Shown one piece after another: positions 34,471 through 42,108 of a DNA stretch of 64,000 nucleotides. The DNA comes from Sphingosinicella humi (GTDB lineage: Bacteria > Pseudomonadota > Alphaproteobacteria > Sphingomonadales > Sphingomonadaceae), in NCBI RefSeq assembly GCF_003129465.1, contig NZ_QFFF01000001.1, positions 1,039,501 through 1,103,500 of the forward strand, read 5' to 3'. Position 1 is the stretch's first letter; each line of letters opens with the position of its first letter. The notes under the pieces were generated by a model. That model was not told the origin of the DNA. It did not search any database and saw only the letters and a list, made by a program, of their open reading frames with translations. Made by a program: the position numbers and the translations under genes.

Positions 34471-35452
34471 GTGGCTCTACGAGGAAGGCATCGGCGAGAA
34501 CCGGGCCGCGCTCGTAGAAGACGACATCATCGTCGAGGCCGCGATCGAATTGCCGGACGAGCTTCGGGCCGGGACCGTCGCGGCGGCGCGCCTAACCAAA
34601 ATCCTCATTCCCGCCCGCAGGGCCGTAGTGACGCTCGCGCAAGGCGGCCAGGCCCTGATGGAGCCGGTGCCGGCGAAGCTGAGCGAAGGCGCCGCGCTGC
34701 ATGTGGAAATCGTGCGCGAGGCTATCGCCGAGCCCGGTAGGCCGAAGCTGCCCAAGGCAAGAGCGACGGATATGGACGAACGGGCGGGTGCCAGCCTCCT
34801 CGAACGATTGTCCGCGGGCGGTGCGGTGACCAGGCTCAGCCCGTTCGGCCAGGATCGGCTGGAGCAAGCGGGCTGGTCGGAGCTGATGGAGGAAGCGCTG
34901 GGCGGGGAGATCGCCTTTCCCGGCGGCGCCTTGAGGATGAGCCTGACGCCCGCGATGACCCTGTTCGACGTCGACGGCGCCTTGCCTCCCGATGACCTCG
35001 CCGTGGCGGGCGCGGAGGCGGCCGGTCGCGCCATCCGCAAGTTCGGCATCGGCGGCTCGATCGGCATCGATCTCCCCACCTTATCGTCGAAGGAGGAGCG
35101 GCAGAAGGCGGCGGCGGCGCTCGATGCCGTTCTGCCCCAGCCTTTCGAGCGGACCGCGGTCAACGGCTTCGGTTTCCTGCAGATCGTCCGCAAGCGCGCG
35201 AGGCCGTCGCTGCCCGAGCTTCTGCAGGGCGACCCGGTCGGGGCCGCGGCGCGAATATTGCTCCGTCGGGCGGAACGTTCGGACCAGTCCGGCGGCTGCG
35301 TCCTCCATGCCGCCCCTCCGGTTGTTGCCCGAATCGAGGCCAAGCCGGACTGGGTTCAGGCTCTTTCCGCCCGTATCGGCGGCGGCGTCGCCTTGCAGCC
35401 GGAACCGGGGCTCGCCATATCGGCGGGCCATGTCCACAGCCGCCAATCCTAA
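34463..35452 (+). CDS. Ribonuclease E/G-like protein (short form)
   Basis: A 329-aa protein resembling the catalytic half of RNase E/G without the large scaffold domain. The first about 110 residues form a divergent S1-like segment (MAEWLYEEGIGENRAALVED). The two acidic Mg sites of RNase E/G are recognisable: LTPAMTLFDVDGALPPDD (in place of IDVNSG) and GGSIGIDLPTLSSKEERQKA (in place of the second Asp motif). No zinc-link Cys pair is seen. The start is a TTG at 34463, overlapping the maf stop by 8 bp and matching the conserved AEWLYE opening. It overlaps yacG by 23 bp. Confidence 0.82.
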   Translation: MAEWLYEEGIGENRAALVEDDIIVEAAIELPDELRAGTVAAARLTKILIPARRAVVTLAQGGQALMEPVPAKLSEGAALHVEIVREAIAEPGRPKLPKARATDMDERAGASLLERLSAGGAVTRLSPFGQDRLEQAGWSELMEEALGGEIAFPGGALRMSLTPAMTLFDVDGALPPDDLAVAGAEAAGRAIRKFGIGGSIGIDLPTLSSKEERQKAAAALDAVLPQPFERTAVNGFGFLQIVRKRARPSLPELLQGDPVGAAARILLRRAERSDQSGGCVLHAAPPVVARIEAKPDWVQALSARIGGGVALQPEPGLAISAGHVHSRQS

Positions 35453-35639
35453 GCGTAAGCGCGACGCCTGCCCGCTGTGCGGCAAGCCGCCAAGCCAGAG
35501 CCACGCGCCCTTCTGCAGCCAAGGCTGCCGCGATCGCGATCTGTTGAACTGGCTGGGCGACGGCTATCGGGTGCCTGGCCCGCCCGCCGACATGGAAACA
35601 GGCGATTTTGCGCCGGATGGGCTGGACAGCGAACGCTAG
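35430..35639 (+). CDS. yacG: DNA gyrase inhibitor YacG
   Basis: Small zinc protein of 69 aa that binds GyrB and inhibits gyrase. Zinc ligands are CPLCGKP and FCSQGCRDRDL, followed by NWLGDGYRVPGPP, the typical family tail. The ATG at 35430 lies inside the end of the RNase gene, giving a 23-bp overlap in another frame. tRNA-Phe follows 38 bp downstream. Confidence 0.92.
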   Translation: MSTAANPKRKRDACPLCGKPPSQSHAPFCSQGCRDRDLLNWLGDGYRVPGPPADMETGDFAPDGLDSER

Positions 35640-35677
35640 CCCCCTCTATAGGCGCTCGGTCCGCTTTCGCCGGATAG

Positions 35678-35753
35678 GCCCAGGTAGCTCAGTTGGTAGA
35701 GCATGCGACTGAAAATCGCAGTGTCGGTGGTTCGATTCCGCCCCTGGGCACCA
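35678..35753 (+). tRNA. tRNA-Phe (GAA)
   Basis: A 76-nt cloverleaf: acceptor arms GCCCAGG and CCTGGGC, D-arm with AGCTCAGTTGGTAGAGC, anticodon loop CTGAAAA giving GAA, variable loop, T-arm GGTTCGATTCC, discriminator A and an encoded CCA. All stems pair. It follows yacG, an arrangement common in alphaproteobacteria. Confidence 0.98.
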
Positions 35754-35772
35754 TCCTCCTCCCCTCCCTGAT

Positions 35773-36171
35773 TCAATTGTCCTCCGGGACAACCGCCGTC
35801 GTCTCGATCTCGATGAGGGCGCCCGGCTCGACCAGCCCCGCTGCCTGGACGACCGCCATGGTAGGATAATGGCGGCCCATCAGCTCGCGGTAGACGGCGC
35901 CGATTCGCGGGAGGTTGGCGACATAGTCGTCGCGGTCGACCACGTACCAGGTCATGCGGACAACGTGCTCCGGCCCCGCCCCGTCCACGGCCAGGATGGC
36001 AAGCGTATTGAGGAGGACCTGACGGAACTGGTCGACCACGTCCGACGATACCAGCTGCTCATCGGTGTCCCAGCCGATGACGCCGGCGGTGAAGATGAGC
36101 CGGCCCCGCGCCGAAATGCCATTGGAATAGCCCTTCGGCCTCGGCCAGCCCGGCGGCAGGAGCGATTTCAT
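35773..36171 (-). CDS. RidA/YjgF family protein, non-canonical active site
   Basis: A 132-aa Rid-family protein; RidA itself hydrolyses reactive enamine/imine intermediates. The fold is visible: [40 protein letters not shown] with [20 protein letters not shown], and [12 protein letters not shown] at the end. At the place of the catalytic Arg (Arg105 of RidA) the sequence reads [12 protein letters not shown], so Thr or Met stands there. This suggests one of the non-deaminase Rid subgroups. The ATG at 36171 overlaps the acyl-CoA dehydrogenase stop (ATGA). It is the last gene of a nine-gene run, with acyl-CoA enzymes directly upstream. Confidence 0.88.
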   Translation of the reverse strand: MKSLLPPGWPRPKGYSNGISARGRLIFTAGVIGWDTDEQLVSSDVVDQFRQVLLNTLAILAVDGAGPEHVVRMTWYVVDRDDYVANLPRIGAVYRELMGRHYPTMAVVQAAGLVEPGALIEIETTAVVPEDN

Positions 36172-37337
36172 GTCCGGTAGCTCTCCAGATGGGCGCGGGC
36201 GATGACGACCTTCTGCACCTCCGAGGCGCCTTCATAGATGCGCAGGGCGCGTATCTCGCGGTACAGGCTTTCGACGGGCACGCCGTGGGTGACGCCGAGG
36301 CCGCCGAACATCTGCACCGCCTTGTCGATCACCGCCTGGGCGCTGTCGGTGGCGTGGAGCTTGGCGAGCGCGGCTTCGCGGCTGTTGCGCTGCCCCTTCA
36401 CGTCGCGCAGCCAGGCGGCGCGATAGACGAGCAGCGCGGACGTCTCGACGTCGAGCACCATCTCGGCGAGCTTCGACTGGGTGATGGGATTGTCGGCGAG
36501 CGTGCCCTCCCCGAGCCTACGGGTGAGCGCGCGGCGGGTCGCTTCGTCCAGCGCGCGCCGGGCGAAGCCCAGCGCCGCGGCGCCGACGGTCGTGCGGAAC
36601 ACGTCCAGGGTCGCCATCGCCTGCGCGAAGCCCTTGCCGCGCTCGCCGAGCAGGGCCCCGGCCGGAAGCTTCATCCCCTCGAAGCGAAGCGTCGCCAGCG
36701 GATGCGGGGCGATGACGCGGATGCGTTCGCTGGCATCGAGGCCGGGCGTGTCCGCATCGACGATGAAGGCGGAGAGGCCCTTCGCCCCCGGCGCCTCGCC
36801 GGTGCGGGCGAAAAGGATATAGAAATCGGCGATGCCGCCGTTGGAGATATAGGTCTTGGCGCCGCTCACGACATAGCCGCCATCCGCCTCTTCGGCGCTG
36901 GTCTCCATCGCGGCGACGTCGGAGCCCGAGACCGGCTCGGTCAGCGCGAAGGCGGCGATCTTCTCTCCTCGGGCGACGGCGGGAAGATAATTTCGCTTCT
37001 GCGCTTCGGTGCCGAAGAGGGTGATGGCGCCCGAGCCGAGCCCCTGCATCGCGAAGGCGAAGTCGGCGAGGCCGGAATGGCGGGCGAGCGTCTCGCGAAT
37101 GAGCGCCAGCGACCGAACGTCGAGGCTGTCGCTGACGCCGCCATACTCGCCGGGGACGCAGTATCGGAGCCAGCCGTCCTCGCCCAGACGCCGGACGAGA
37201 TCCCGGCAGATCTCATCGACATCCTCTTCATCGTGGCCATCGCCAAGCTCCGCCCCGCACCAGGCTTCGAGATCGTCGGCGAGCCGGCGATGGCTGTCGT
37301 CGAAGAACGGCCAGTCGAGGAAGGCGCGATCCGCCAT
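36168..37337 (-). CDS. Acyl-CoA dehydrogenase family protein
   Basis: FAD-dependent acyl-CoA dehydrogenase of 389 aa. The N-terminal helical domain is [20 protein letters not shown]. The middle beta domain has [20 protein letters not shown] and [20 protein letters not shown] (FAD-binding). The C-terminal helices have [20 protein letters not shown] and [20 protein letters not shown], where the Glu of YEGAS is the usual catalytic base position. The ATG at 37337 overlaps the upstream crotonase stop by 1 bp. The substrate is unknown. With the neighbouring crotonase and RidA-like genes it resembles, from memory, the tail of aerobic 2-aminobenzoyl-CoA-type clusters; that is a hypothesis. Confidence 0.9.
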   Translation of the reverse strand: MADRAFLDWPFFDDSHRRLADDLEAWCGAELGDGHDEEDVDEICRDLVRRLGEDGWLRYCVPGEYGGVSDSLDVRSLALIRETLARHSGLADFAFAMQGLGSGAITLFGTEAQKRNYLPAVARGEKIAAFALTEPVSGSDVAAMETSAEEADGGYVVSGAKTYISNGGIADFYILFARTGEAPGAKGLSAFIVDADTPGLDASERIRVIAPHPLATLRFEGMKLPAGALLGERGKGFAQAMATLDVFRTTVGAAALGFARRALDEATRRALTRRLGEGTLADNPITQSKLAEMVLDVETSALLVYRAAWLRDVKGQRNSREAALAKLHATDSAQAVIDKAVQMFGGLGVTHGVPVESLYREIRALRIYEGASEVQKVVIARAHLESYRT

Positions 37338-38152
37338 CAGTCGCCCTTGAACTCGGGCGTCCGCTTGGCGGCAAAGGCTTCGAAGGCGCGGCGGAAGTCG
37401 TTCGTCGCCATGCAGATCGCCTGGGCCTGGGCTTCCATCTCGATCGCCGTCTCCAGGCTGACCGCCCATTCGGTGTTGAGCTGGGTCTTGGTGATGCCGT
37501 GGGCGAAGGTCGGGCCGGTGGCGAGGCTGCGGGCCAGCGCTTGGGCATCGTTCAGCAGCGCACCCGCTTCGACCAGCCGGTTGTGGAAACCCCAGCGCTC
37601 GCCTTCCTCGGCGGTCATCACGCGTCCGGTGAAGAGCAGTTCCGACGCGCGGCCCTGTCCGATGATGCGCGGCAGGATCGCGCAGGCGCCCATGTCGCAG
37701 CCGGCAAGACCGACGCGGGTGAAGAGGAAGGCCGTCTTGGTTGCTGGCGTCGCCAGGCGCATGTCCGAGGCCATGGCCACGATCGCGCCCGCCCCGACGC
37801 AGACGCCGTCGAGCGCGGCGACGATCGGCTGGGGACAGGCGCGCATCGCCTTGACGAGGTCGCCGGTCATACGCGTGAAGGCGAGGAGGCCCGGCATGTC
37901 CATTCCGGTCAGCGGCCCGATGATCTCGTGGACGTCGCCGCCCGAGCTGAAATTGCCGCCCGCACCCATCACCACCAAGGCTTTGACGGCCGGCGCATAG
38001 ACGAGCTGCCGGAACGTATCGCGCAACTCGGCATAGCTCTCGAAAGTGAGCGGGTTCTTGCGCTCCGGGCGGTTCAAGGTGACGGTCGCGACGCCCTCCT
38101 CGAAGCTCCAGCGAAAATGCTCCGGCTCGAAGCTCTCCGGATCGAAAATCAC
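37337..38152 (-). CDS. Enoyl-CoA hydratase/isomerase family protein, altered active site
   Basis: Crotonase-fold protein of 271 aa. The oxyanion-hole parts are [20 protein letters not shown] and [20 protein letters not shown]. In that second motif Ile replaces the first catalytic Glu of crotonase (Glu144), and in [20 protein letters not shown] the second Glu (Glu164) is also absent, while Asp appears in CDMG. So it is probably not an ordinary hydratase; isomerase, hydrolase or C-C lyase chemistry is possible. The start is GTG 38152, where GGGGGAGG lies 4-5 nt upstream; the GTG at 38170 lacks one. It is coupled to the acyl-CoA dehydrogenase gene. Confidence 0.87.
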   Translation of the reverse strand: MIFDPESFEPEHFRWSFEEGVATVTLNRPERKNPLTFESYAELRDTFRQLVYAPAVKALVVMGAGGNFSSGGDVHEIIGPLTGMDMPGLLAFTRMTGDLVKAMRACPQPIVAALDGVCVGAGAIVAMASDMRLATPATKTAFLFTRVGLAGCDMGACAILPRIIGQGRASELLFTGRVMTAEEGERWGFHNRLVEAGALLNDAQALARSLATGPTFAHGITKTQLNTEWAVSLETAIEMEAQAQAICMATNDFRRAFEAFAAKRTPEFKGD

Positions 38153-38224
38153 ATCACCTCCCCCACGCACGGCGCTGCCTTGTTCTGTTACCGGCCCGCT
38201 TTCAGGAAGGCAAAGCCTCCGGAC

Positions 38225-39385
38225 TCACAGCGCCTCGATGATCGTCACATTGGCGATGCCGCCGCCTTCGCACATGGTCTGAAGGCCCCACCGCTTGCCC
38301 CGGGCACGAAGGGCGTGAACGAGCGTCGCCATCAGCTTGGCACCCGAGGCACCCAGCGGATGGCCGAGCGCAATGGCGCCGCCATTGACGTTGAGGCGCT
38401 CCGGATCGGCGTCGATCTCGCGCAGCCAGGCGAGCGGAACCGGCGCGAAGGCCTCGTTCACCTCGTAAAGATCGATGTCGTCGATGCGCATTCCGGCGCG
38501 ATCCAACGCGCGGCGGGTGGCGGGTATCGGCTCCTCCAGCATGATCACCGGATCGCCCGCGGTGACGGTGAGATTATGAATACGGGCGAGCGGCGTCAGG
38601 CCGTGTGCCTTCAACGCCGCTTCGCTCACCACCAGAACGCCGCTGGCGCCGTCGCAAATCTGGCTGGCATTGCCGGCGGTGACCCGCCCCCCGTCCTTCA
38701 GCGTCTTCAAAGAGGCGAGGCCTTCCATTGACGCATCGAAGCGGATGCCTTCGTCTCGCTTGTGCTGTTGGCCATCGACCGAGACCGGCACGATCTCGCG
38801 ATCGAAAGCACCTTCATCGGTAGCACGCGCGGCCTTGCGATGGCTCTCCAGGGCGAAGCGATCCAGCTCCTCGCGGCTGAAGCCATATTTGTCGGCGATC
38901 ATCTCGGCGCCGGTGAACTGGCTGAATTCGGTGACGCCGTAGCGGTCGCGGATCCTCTGCGTCCAGGGGCCCGTGCCGATCCCCGCTTGCGCCGGAAGGA
39001 TGAAGGGCGTGCCCATCGGCACCCGCGTCATGCTTTCGACGCCGGCGGCGATGACGACATCCTGGGTGCCGCTCATCACGGCCTGAGCGGCGAAGTGGAG
39101 CGCCTGCTGCGAGGAGCCGCATTGCCGGTCGATGGTGACGGCGGGAACGCTGTCGGGAAGCCTGGAGGCGAGCACCATGTTGCGGCCGACATGGAAGCTC
39201 TGCTCGCCCACCTGGCTGACGCAGCCGACGATGACGTCGTCGATCGCCGCCGGGTCGATCCCGCTGCGGTCGACGAGCGCGTTCAACACTTCGGCGCCGA
39301 GATCGGCCGGATGCCAGTCCTTCAGCGCGCCACCGCGGCGGCCGCCGGCGGTTCGCAGGGCTTCGACGATATAGGCTTCAGACAT
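38225..39385 (-). CDS. Thiolase (acetyl-CoA C-acyltransferase family)
   Basis: Thiolase of 386 aa, cleaving or condensing acyl-CoA with acetyl-CoA. The nucleophilic Cys89 is in DRQCGSSQQALHFAAQAVMS. The His and second Cys are in NGGAIALGHPLGASGAKLMA and MCEGGGIANVTIIE. DLYEVNEAFAPVPLAW carries the Asn motif. The ATG at 39385 overlaps the DUF2891 stop by 8 bp, so the longer open frame to 39454 is not needed. A 72-bp gap separates it from the crotonase gene. The degradative direction is likely in this cluster. Confidence 0.92.
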   Translation of the reverse strand: MSEAYIVEALRTAGGRRGGALKDWHPADLGAEVLNALVDRSGIDPAAIDDVIVGCVSQVGEQSFHVGRNMVLASRLPDSVPAVTIDRQCGSSQQALHFAAQAVMSGTQDVVIAAGVESMTRVPMGTPFILPAQAGIGTGPWTQRIRDRYGVTEFSQFTGAEMIADKYGFSREELDRFALESHRKAARATDEGAFDREIVPVSVDGQQHKRDEGIRFDASMEGLASLKTLKDGGRVTAGNASQICDGASGVLVVSEAALKAHGLTPLARIHNLTVTAGDPVIMLEEPIPATRRALDRAGMRIDDIDLYEVNEAFAPVPLAWLREIDADPERLNVNGGAIALGHPLGASGAKLMATLVHALRARGKRWGLQTMCEGGGIANVTIIEAL

Positions 39386-40379
39386 TGGCGGCTCCCAGGG
39401 CGAGCAAGGCGAAGGTGGCGAGCCAGTGCTCGCCCATATAGTCGCCGGCGACATAGGGCAGGCTGGCGTCGAGATGCGTCTCGGCGGTGTCCCGGGCGAG
39501 CGCCGCCAGATCGGGCTCCAACACGTCGGCCAATCCGCGCCAGCACCAGGCGCGGCTCAGGTTGAAGCCGTCGAGATGGGCAATCTTGCCGTCGGACCGA
39601 TCGGACACGGTGGCCGGCGTAAACAGGCTGCGCGGTTCTCCGGCGATGAGATCGGGCAGGAAGCCTTCGAGCCAGGTTCGAAACGCGGCCGGCGTGACGC
39701 ACCGCTTCATGCACAGCGCCTCGATCAAAGCGGAAGACAGGAAGTCGTCCCCGCCCGGCTCCCAACCGGAACAGGCGCGGTCATCCCCAAAATAATCGAC
39801 GGCGCGGGCGCGGATCAGGGTCGTCAATGTCCCATCATGCCGTTCCGCCCATTCGAGCGCGAGGATGAGGGCGAAGGCGGTGTTGAAATGGGTGCCGGTG
39901 CGGATCGGATAGGTAAGCTTCGGCAGGAACAGGCGGAAGCGCTCGGCAAAATCCTCGGCGAGCGGCGCCAGCACCGCGCCCCACTCCCTGTCGCCGTGCT
40001 GCGTAGCCTCACGGTGCAGCGCGAGCAGCCAGGCCCAGCCATAGGGCCGCTCGAACCCGCCCGAATAAGCGCGGAGCAGATAGGCGCGCTCGCCGGCGAC
40101 GTTCTCCGGGGTCAGCATCTCGTCGGCCAGCGCCTCGATGCGGCGGCAGATGGGCAGGTCCGGAAACAGCCGCCGTACCGTCAGCAGCAGCCAATAGCCA
40201 TGGACACAGCTGTGCCAGTCGAAGCTGCCGAAGAAGATGGGGTGCAACGCGCGCGGGCCGAGCACGTCCTCCGGCCCGTCCATCACATGGTCGAGCTTGT
40301 GTGGATATTCGCGCGTGACATGGCCGAGCGCGAGTTCGGCGAAGCGGGCGGCGGTTTCGGGGGTCAGAATATGAGACAT
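39378..40379 (-). CDS. DUF2891 family protein
   Basis: A 333-aa protein of the DUF2891 family; function unknown. The family core is helical and carries conserved aromatic and His residues: LHPIFFGSFDWHSCVHGYWL, SGGFERPYGWAWLLALHREA, TYPIRTGTHFNTAFALILAL, SGWEPGGDDFLSSALIEALC, and LDGFNLSRAWCWRGLADVLE near the end. No signal peptide is seen. The pattern resembles alpha/alpha-barrel enzymes acting on sugars or peptides, but no catalytic residues can be named. Overlaps of 1 bp with DUF979 and 8 bp with the thiolase show coupled translation in the 5-oxoprolinase operon. Confidence 0.87.
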   Translation of the reverse strand: MSHILTPETAARFAELALGHVTREYPHKLDHVMDGPEDVLGPRALHPIFFGSFDWHSCVHGYWLLLTVRRLFPDLPICRRIEALADEMLTPENVAGERAYLLRAYSGGFERPYGWAWLLALHREATQHGDREWGAVLAPLAEDFAERFRLFLPKLTYPIRTGTHFNTAFALILALEWAERHDGTLTTLIRARAVDYFGDDRACSGWEPGGDDFLSSALIEALCMKRCVTPAAFRTWLEGFLPDLIAGEPRSLFTPATVSDRSDGKIAHLDGFNLSRAWCWRGLADVLEPDLAALARDTAETHLDASLPYVAGDYMGEHWLATFALLALGAANV

Positions 40380-41314
40380 CAGAAGGCCAGGAAGTAGATG
40401 AGGAAGAGATTGACGATGAAGAGCGGTATGGCGGTGCCGACCTGCGCCTTCACCACGCCGTTCTGGTCCTTGAGGTCGAGGAGGACGGCGGGGACGATGT
40501 TGAAGTTGGCGGCCATAGGGGTCATCAGCGTGCCGCAGAAGCCCGCCAACATGCCGATCGCGCAGACGATCGCCGGCTCGCCACCATATTGCTGGATGAG
40601 GATGGGCAGGCCGATGGCGGCCGTCATCACCGGGAAGGCGGCGAAGGCGTTGCCCATGATCATGGTGAAGAGCGCCATGCCGACCGCGAAAGTGGCGACG
40701 GCCGCGAAGAGATTGCCTTCGGGAATGACCTCTCCGGCGATGCCGCCGACGACCTCGCCTACCCCTGCCATCGCGAACACCGCGCCGAGCGCGGCCAGCA
40801 TCTGCGGGAGGACCGCCGCCCAGCCCACCGAATCCATCAGCCGCCGACCTTCCTGAAGCGGCGCCAGCGCCGGCGGCCTCAGCCAGGCGAAACAGACGGC
40901 AAGCGCGATCAAGACGCCGAGACCGAGCGAGATGAGCGTCACCTGTCCCGGATCGATGAGCCCGCTGTCCTTGAGAAAGAAAGTGCCGAGGAGAGCGGTG
41001 GCCGGGATGACGAGCGCGGGCAGGAACAGCTTGTTGCCGAACCTCATCGAATAGTCGGCGCGCTCGGCTTCGCTCGACGTCGGCGGATTGCCCCGCCCCA
41101 AGGCGTGGAAGCCGGCAAGCCCCACCAGACACAGGACCAGGATGCCATTGCCGAAATCGCCGAGTTGGTCGCCGGCAAAGAAGCTCACCGCCAGCAGACC
41201 CCAGAAGGCGGCATTGCCGAAGCGCTTGCTGTTGCTCCGATCGAGCACGCTCAGCAGCGAAAAGGCGGCGAACATGGCGCCGGCAAGGGCGTAGAGCCAG
41301 GGAAGACCGATCAT
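40379..41314 (-). CDS. DUF979 family permease subunit
   Basis: Membrane protein of 311 aa in the DUF979 family with about eight helices, for example LYALAGAMFAAFSLLSVLDR, ILVLCLVGLAGFHALGRG, VTLISLGLGVLIALAVCFAW, MLAALGAVFAMAGVGEVVGG, FPVMTAAIGLPILIQQYGGE and IPLFIVNLFLIYFLAF. It is always paired with DUF969; the pair is thought to form a transporter. As I recall, gene-neighbourhood studies link it to 5-oxoproline or pyroglutamyl-peptide metabolism. Here it is directly behind a 5-oxoprolinase and DUF969, with start and stop codons overlapping, which supports that view. Confidence 0.9.
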   Translation of the reverse strand: MIGLPWLYALAGAMFAAFSLLSVLDRSNSKRFGNAAFWGLLAVSFFAGDQLGDFGNGILVLCLVGLAGFHALGRGNPPTSSEAERADYSMRFGNKLFLPALVIPATALLGTFFLKDSGLIDPGQVTLISLGLGVLIALAVCFAWLRPPALAPLQEGRRLMDSVGWAAVLPQMLAALGAVFAMAGVGEVVGGIAGEVIPEGNLFAAVATFAVGMALFTMIMGNAFAAFPVMTAAIGLPILIQQYGGEPAIVCAIGMLAGFCGTLMTPMAANFNIVPAVLLDLKDQNGVVKAQVGTAIPLFIVNLFLIYFLAF

Positions 41315-42108
41315 CGCGTCTCCTCCCCCCGCTCGTCCCGAGCCCTTCGGCTGCCTGCCTGCGGCAGCCGCTCAGGATAAACTGCGTCGAGGGGCGTTTG
41401 CGCAGGCGCGCCTCGACTGCGCTCGGCACGAACGATGCTGGGATTCTTGGCGAGGCGTCGATCCAGCAGCATCAGCCGGGTCCCGTGGATCAGGAAGGCG
41501 GCGATGGCGGTGGGGATGGCCCAGACGGAGAGGTCGAGCGGCTCCAGGATGATGCCATATTGTTCGAGGAAGCCCTTCATCAGCAGGATCGAGCCGATCG
41601 CGATGAAGATATCCTCGCCGAAGAACAGGCCGACATTGTCGGTGGCGGCGGAATAGGCCTTCACCTTCTCGCGAGTGGGCTCGTCCAGTTCGCCATGCTG
41701 CTGTTCGGCTGCGGCCTCGGCCATGGGCGCGACGATGGGGCGAACGGTCTGGGGATGGCCGGCGACGGAGGTCAGGCCCAGCGCCGCGGTCACCTGGCGG
41801 AAGAGGAGGTAGACAAGGAGCAATCGGCCCGTCGTCGCGCTCTTGAGCTGTCCGATAAGGGCGCGCGCCCGGTTCTGCAGCCCGTAGCGTTCGAGAAGGC
41901 CGATGACGGGAAGCAGGATCCAGACGATGCTGACATAGCGGTTCTCGTTGAACGCTCTCCCAAAGGCGGAAATCACGGCCACCGGATCGAGGCCGGCGGC
42001 GAAGCCCGTGGCCAGCGCCGCAATCGTCACGACCAGCAGCGGATTGAGCCGCAGCAGGAAACCGATGACGACGATCAGGATACCGGAGAGGACGAGGAGA
42101 TCGCTCAT
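41311..42108 (-). CDS. DUF969 family permease subunit with repeat-derived tail
   Basis: Membrane protein of 265 aa in the DUF969 family, partner of DUF979. Helices include LVLSGILIVVIGFLLRLNPL, LVVTIAALATGFAAGLDPVA and SIVWILLPVIGLLERYGLQN. LTSVAGHPQTVRPIVAPMAE and YSAATDNVGLFFGEDIFIAI are family signatures. The last about 40 residues, from [20 protein letters not shown] onward, are encoded by a family-B inverted repeat that has replaced or extended the natural C-terminus. The ATG at 42108 overlaps the 5-oxoprolinase stop (ATGA), and the stop overlaps the DUF979 start likewise. It probably imports 5-oxoproline or a related amide. Confidence 0.9.
   Translation of the reverse strand: MSDLLVLSGILIVVIGFLLRLNPLLVVTIAALATGFAAGLDPVAVISAFGRAFNENRYVSIVWILLPVIGLLERYGLQNRARALIGQLKSATTGRLLLVYLLFRQVTAALGLTSVAGHPQTVRPIVAPMAEAAAEQQHGELDEPTREKVKAYSAATDNVGLFFGEDIFIAIGSILLMKGFLEQYGIILEPLDLSVWAIPTAIAAFLIHGTRLMLLDRRLAKNPSIVRAERSRGAPAQTPLDAVYPERLPQAGSRRARDERGEETR
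41334..41434. repeat. REP-like inverted repeat, family B copy 2 (in DUF969 gene)
   Basis: Variant of the family-B repeat: the left arm CGTCCCGAGC is split by an inserted hairpin (CGGCTGCCTGCCTGCGGCAGCCG) before GTCGAGGGGCG, and the right arm is CCTCGACTGCGCTCGGCACG. It lies within the 3' end of the DUF969 gene, so the protein tail is repeat-encoded. Confidence 0.75.

Noticed and set aside
36168-39385. Ordinary fatty-acid beta-oxidation operon
   Set aside because: The crotonase lacks both catalytic Glu residues, there is no 3-hydroxyacyl-CoA dehydrogenase, and a RidA-like gene is coupled, so a specialised route is more likely.
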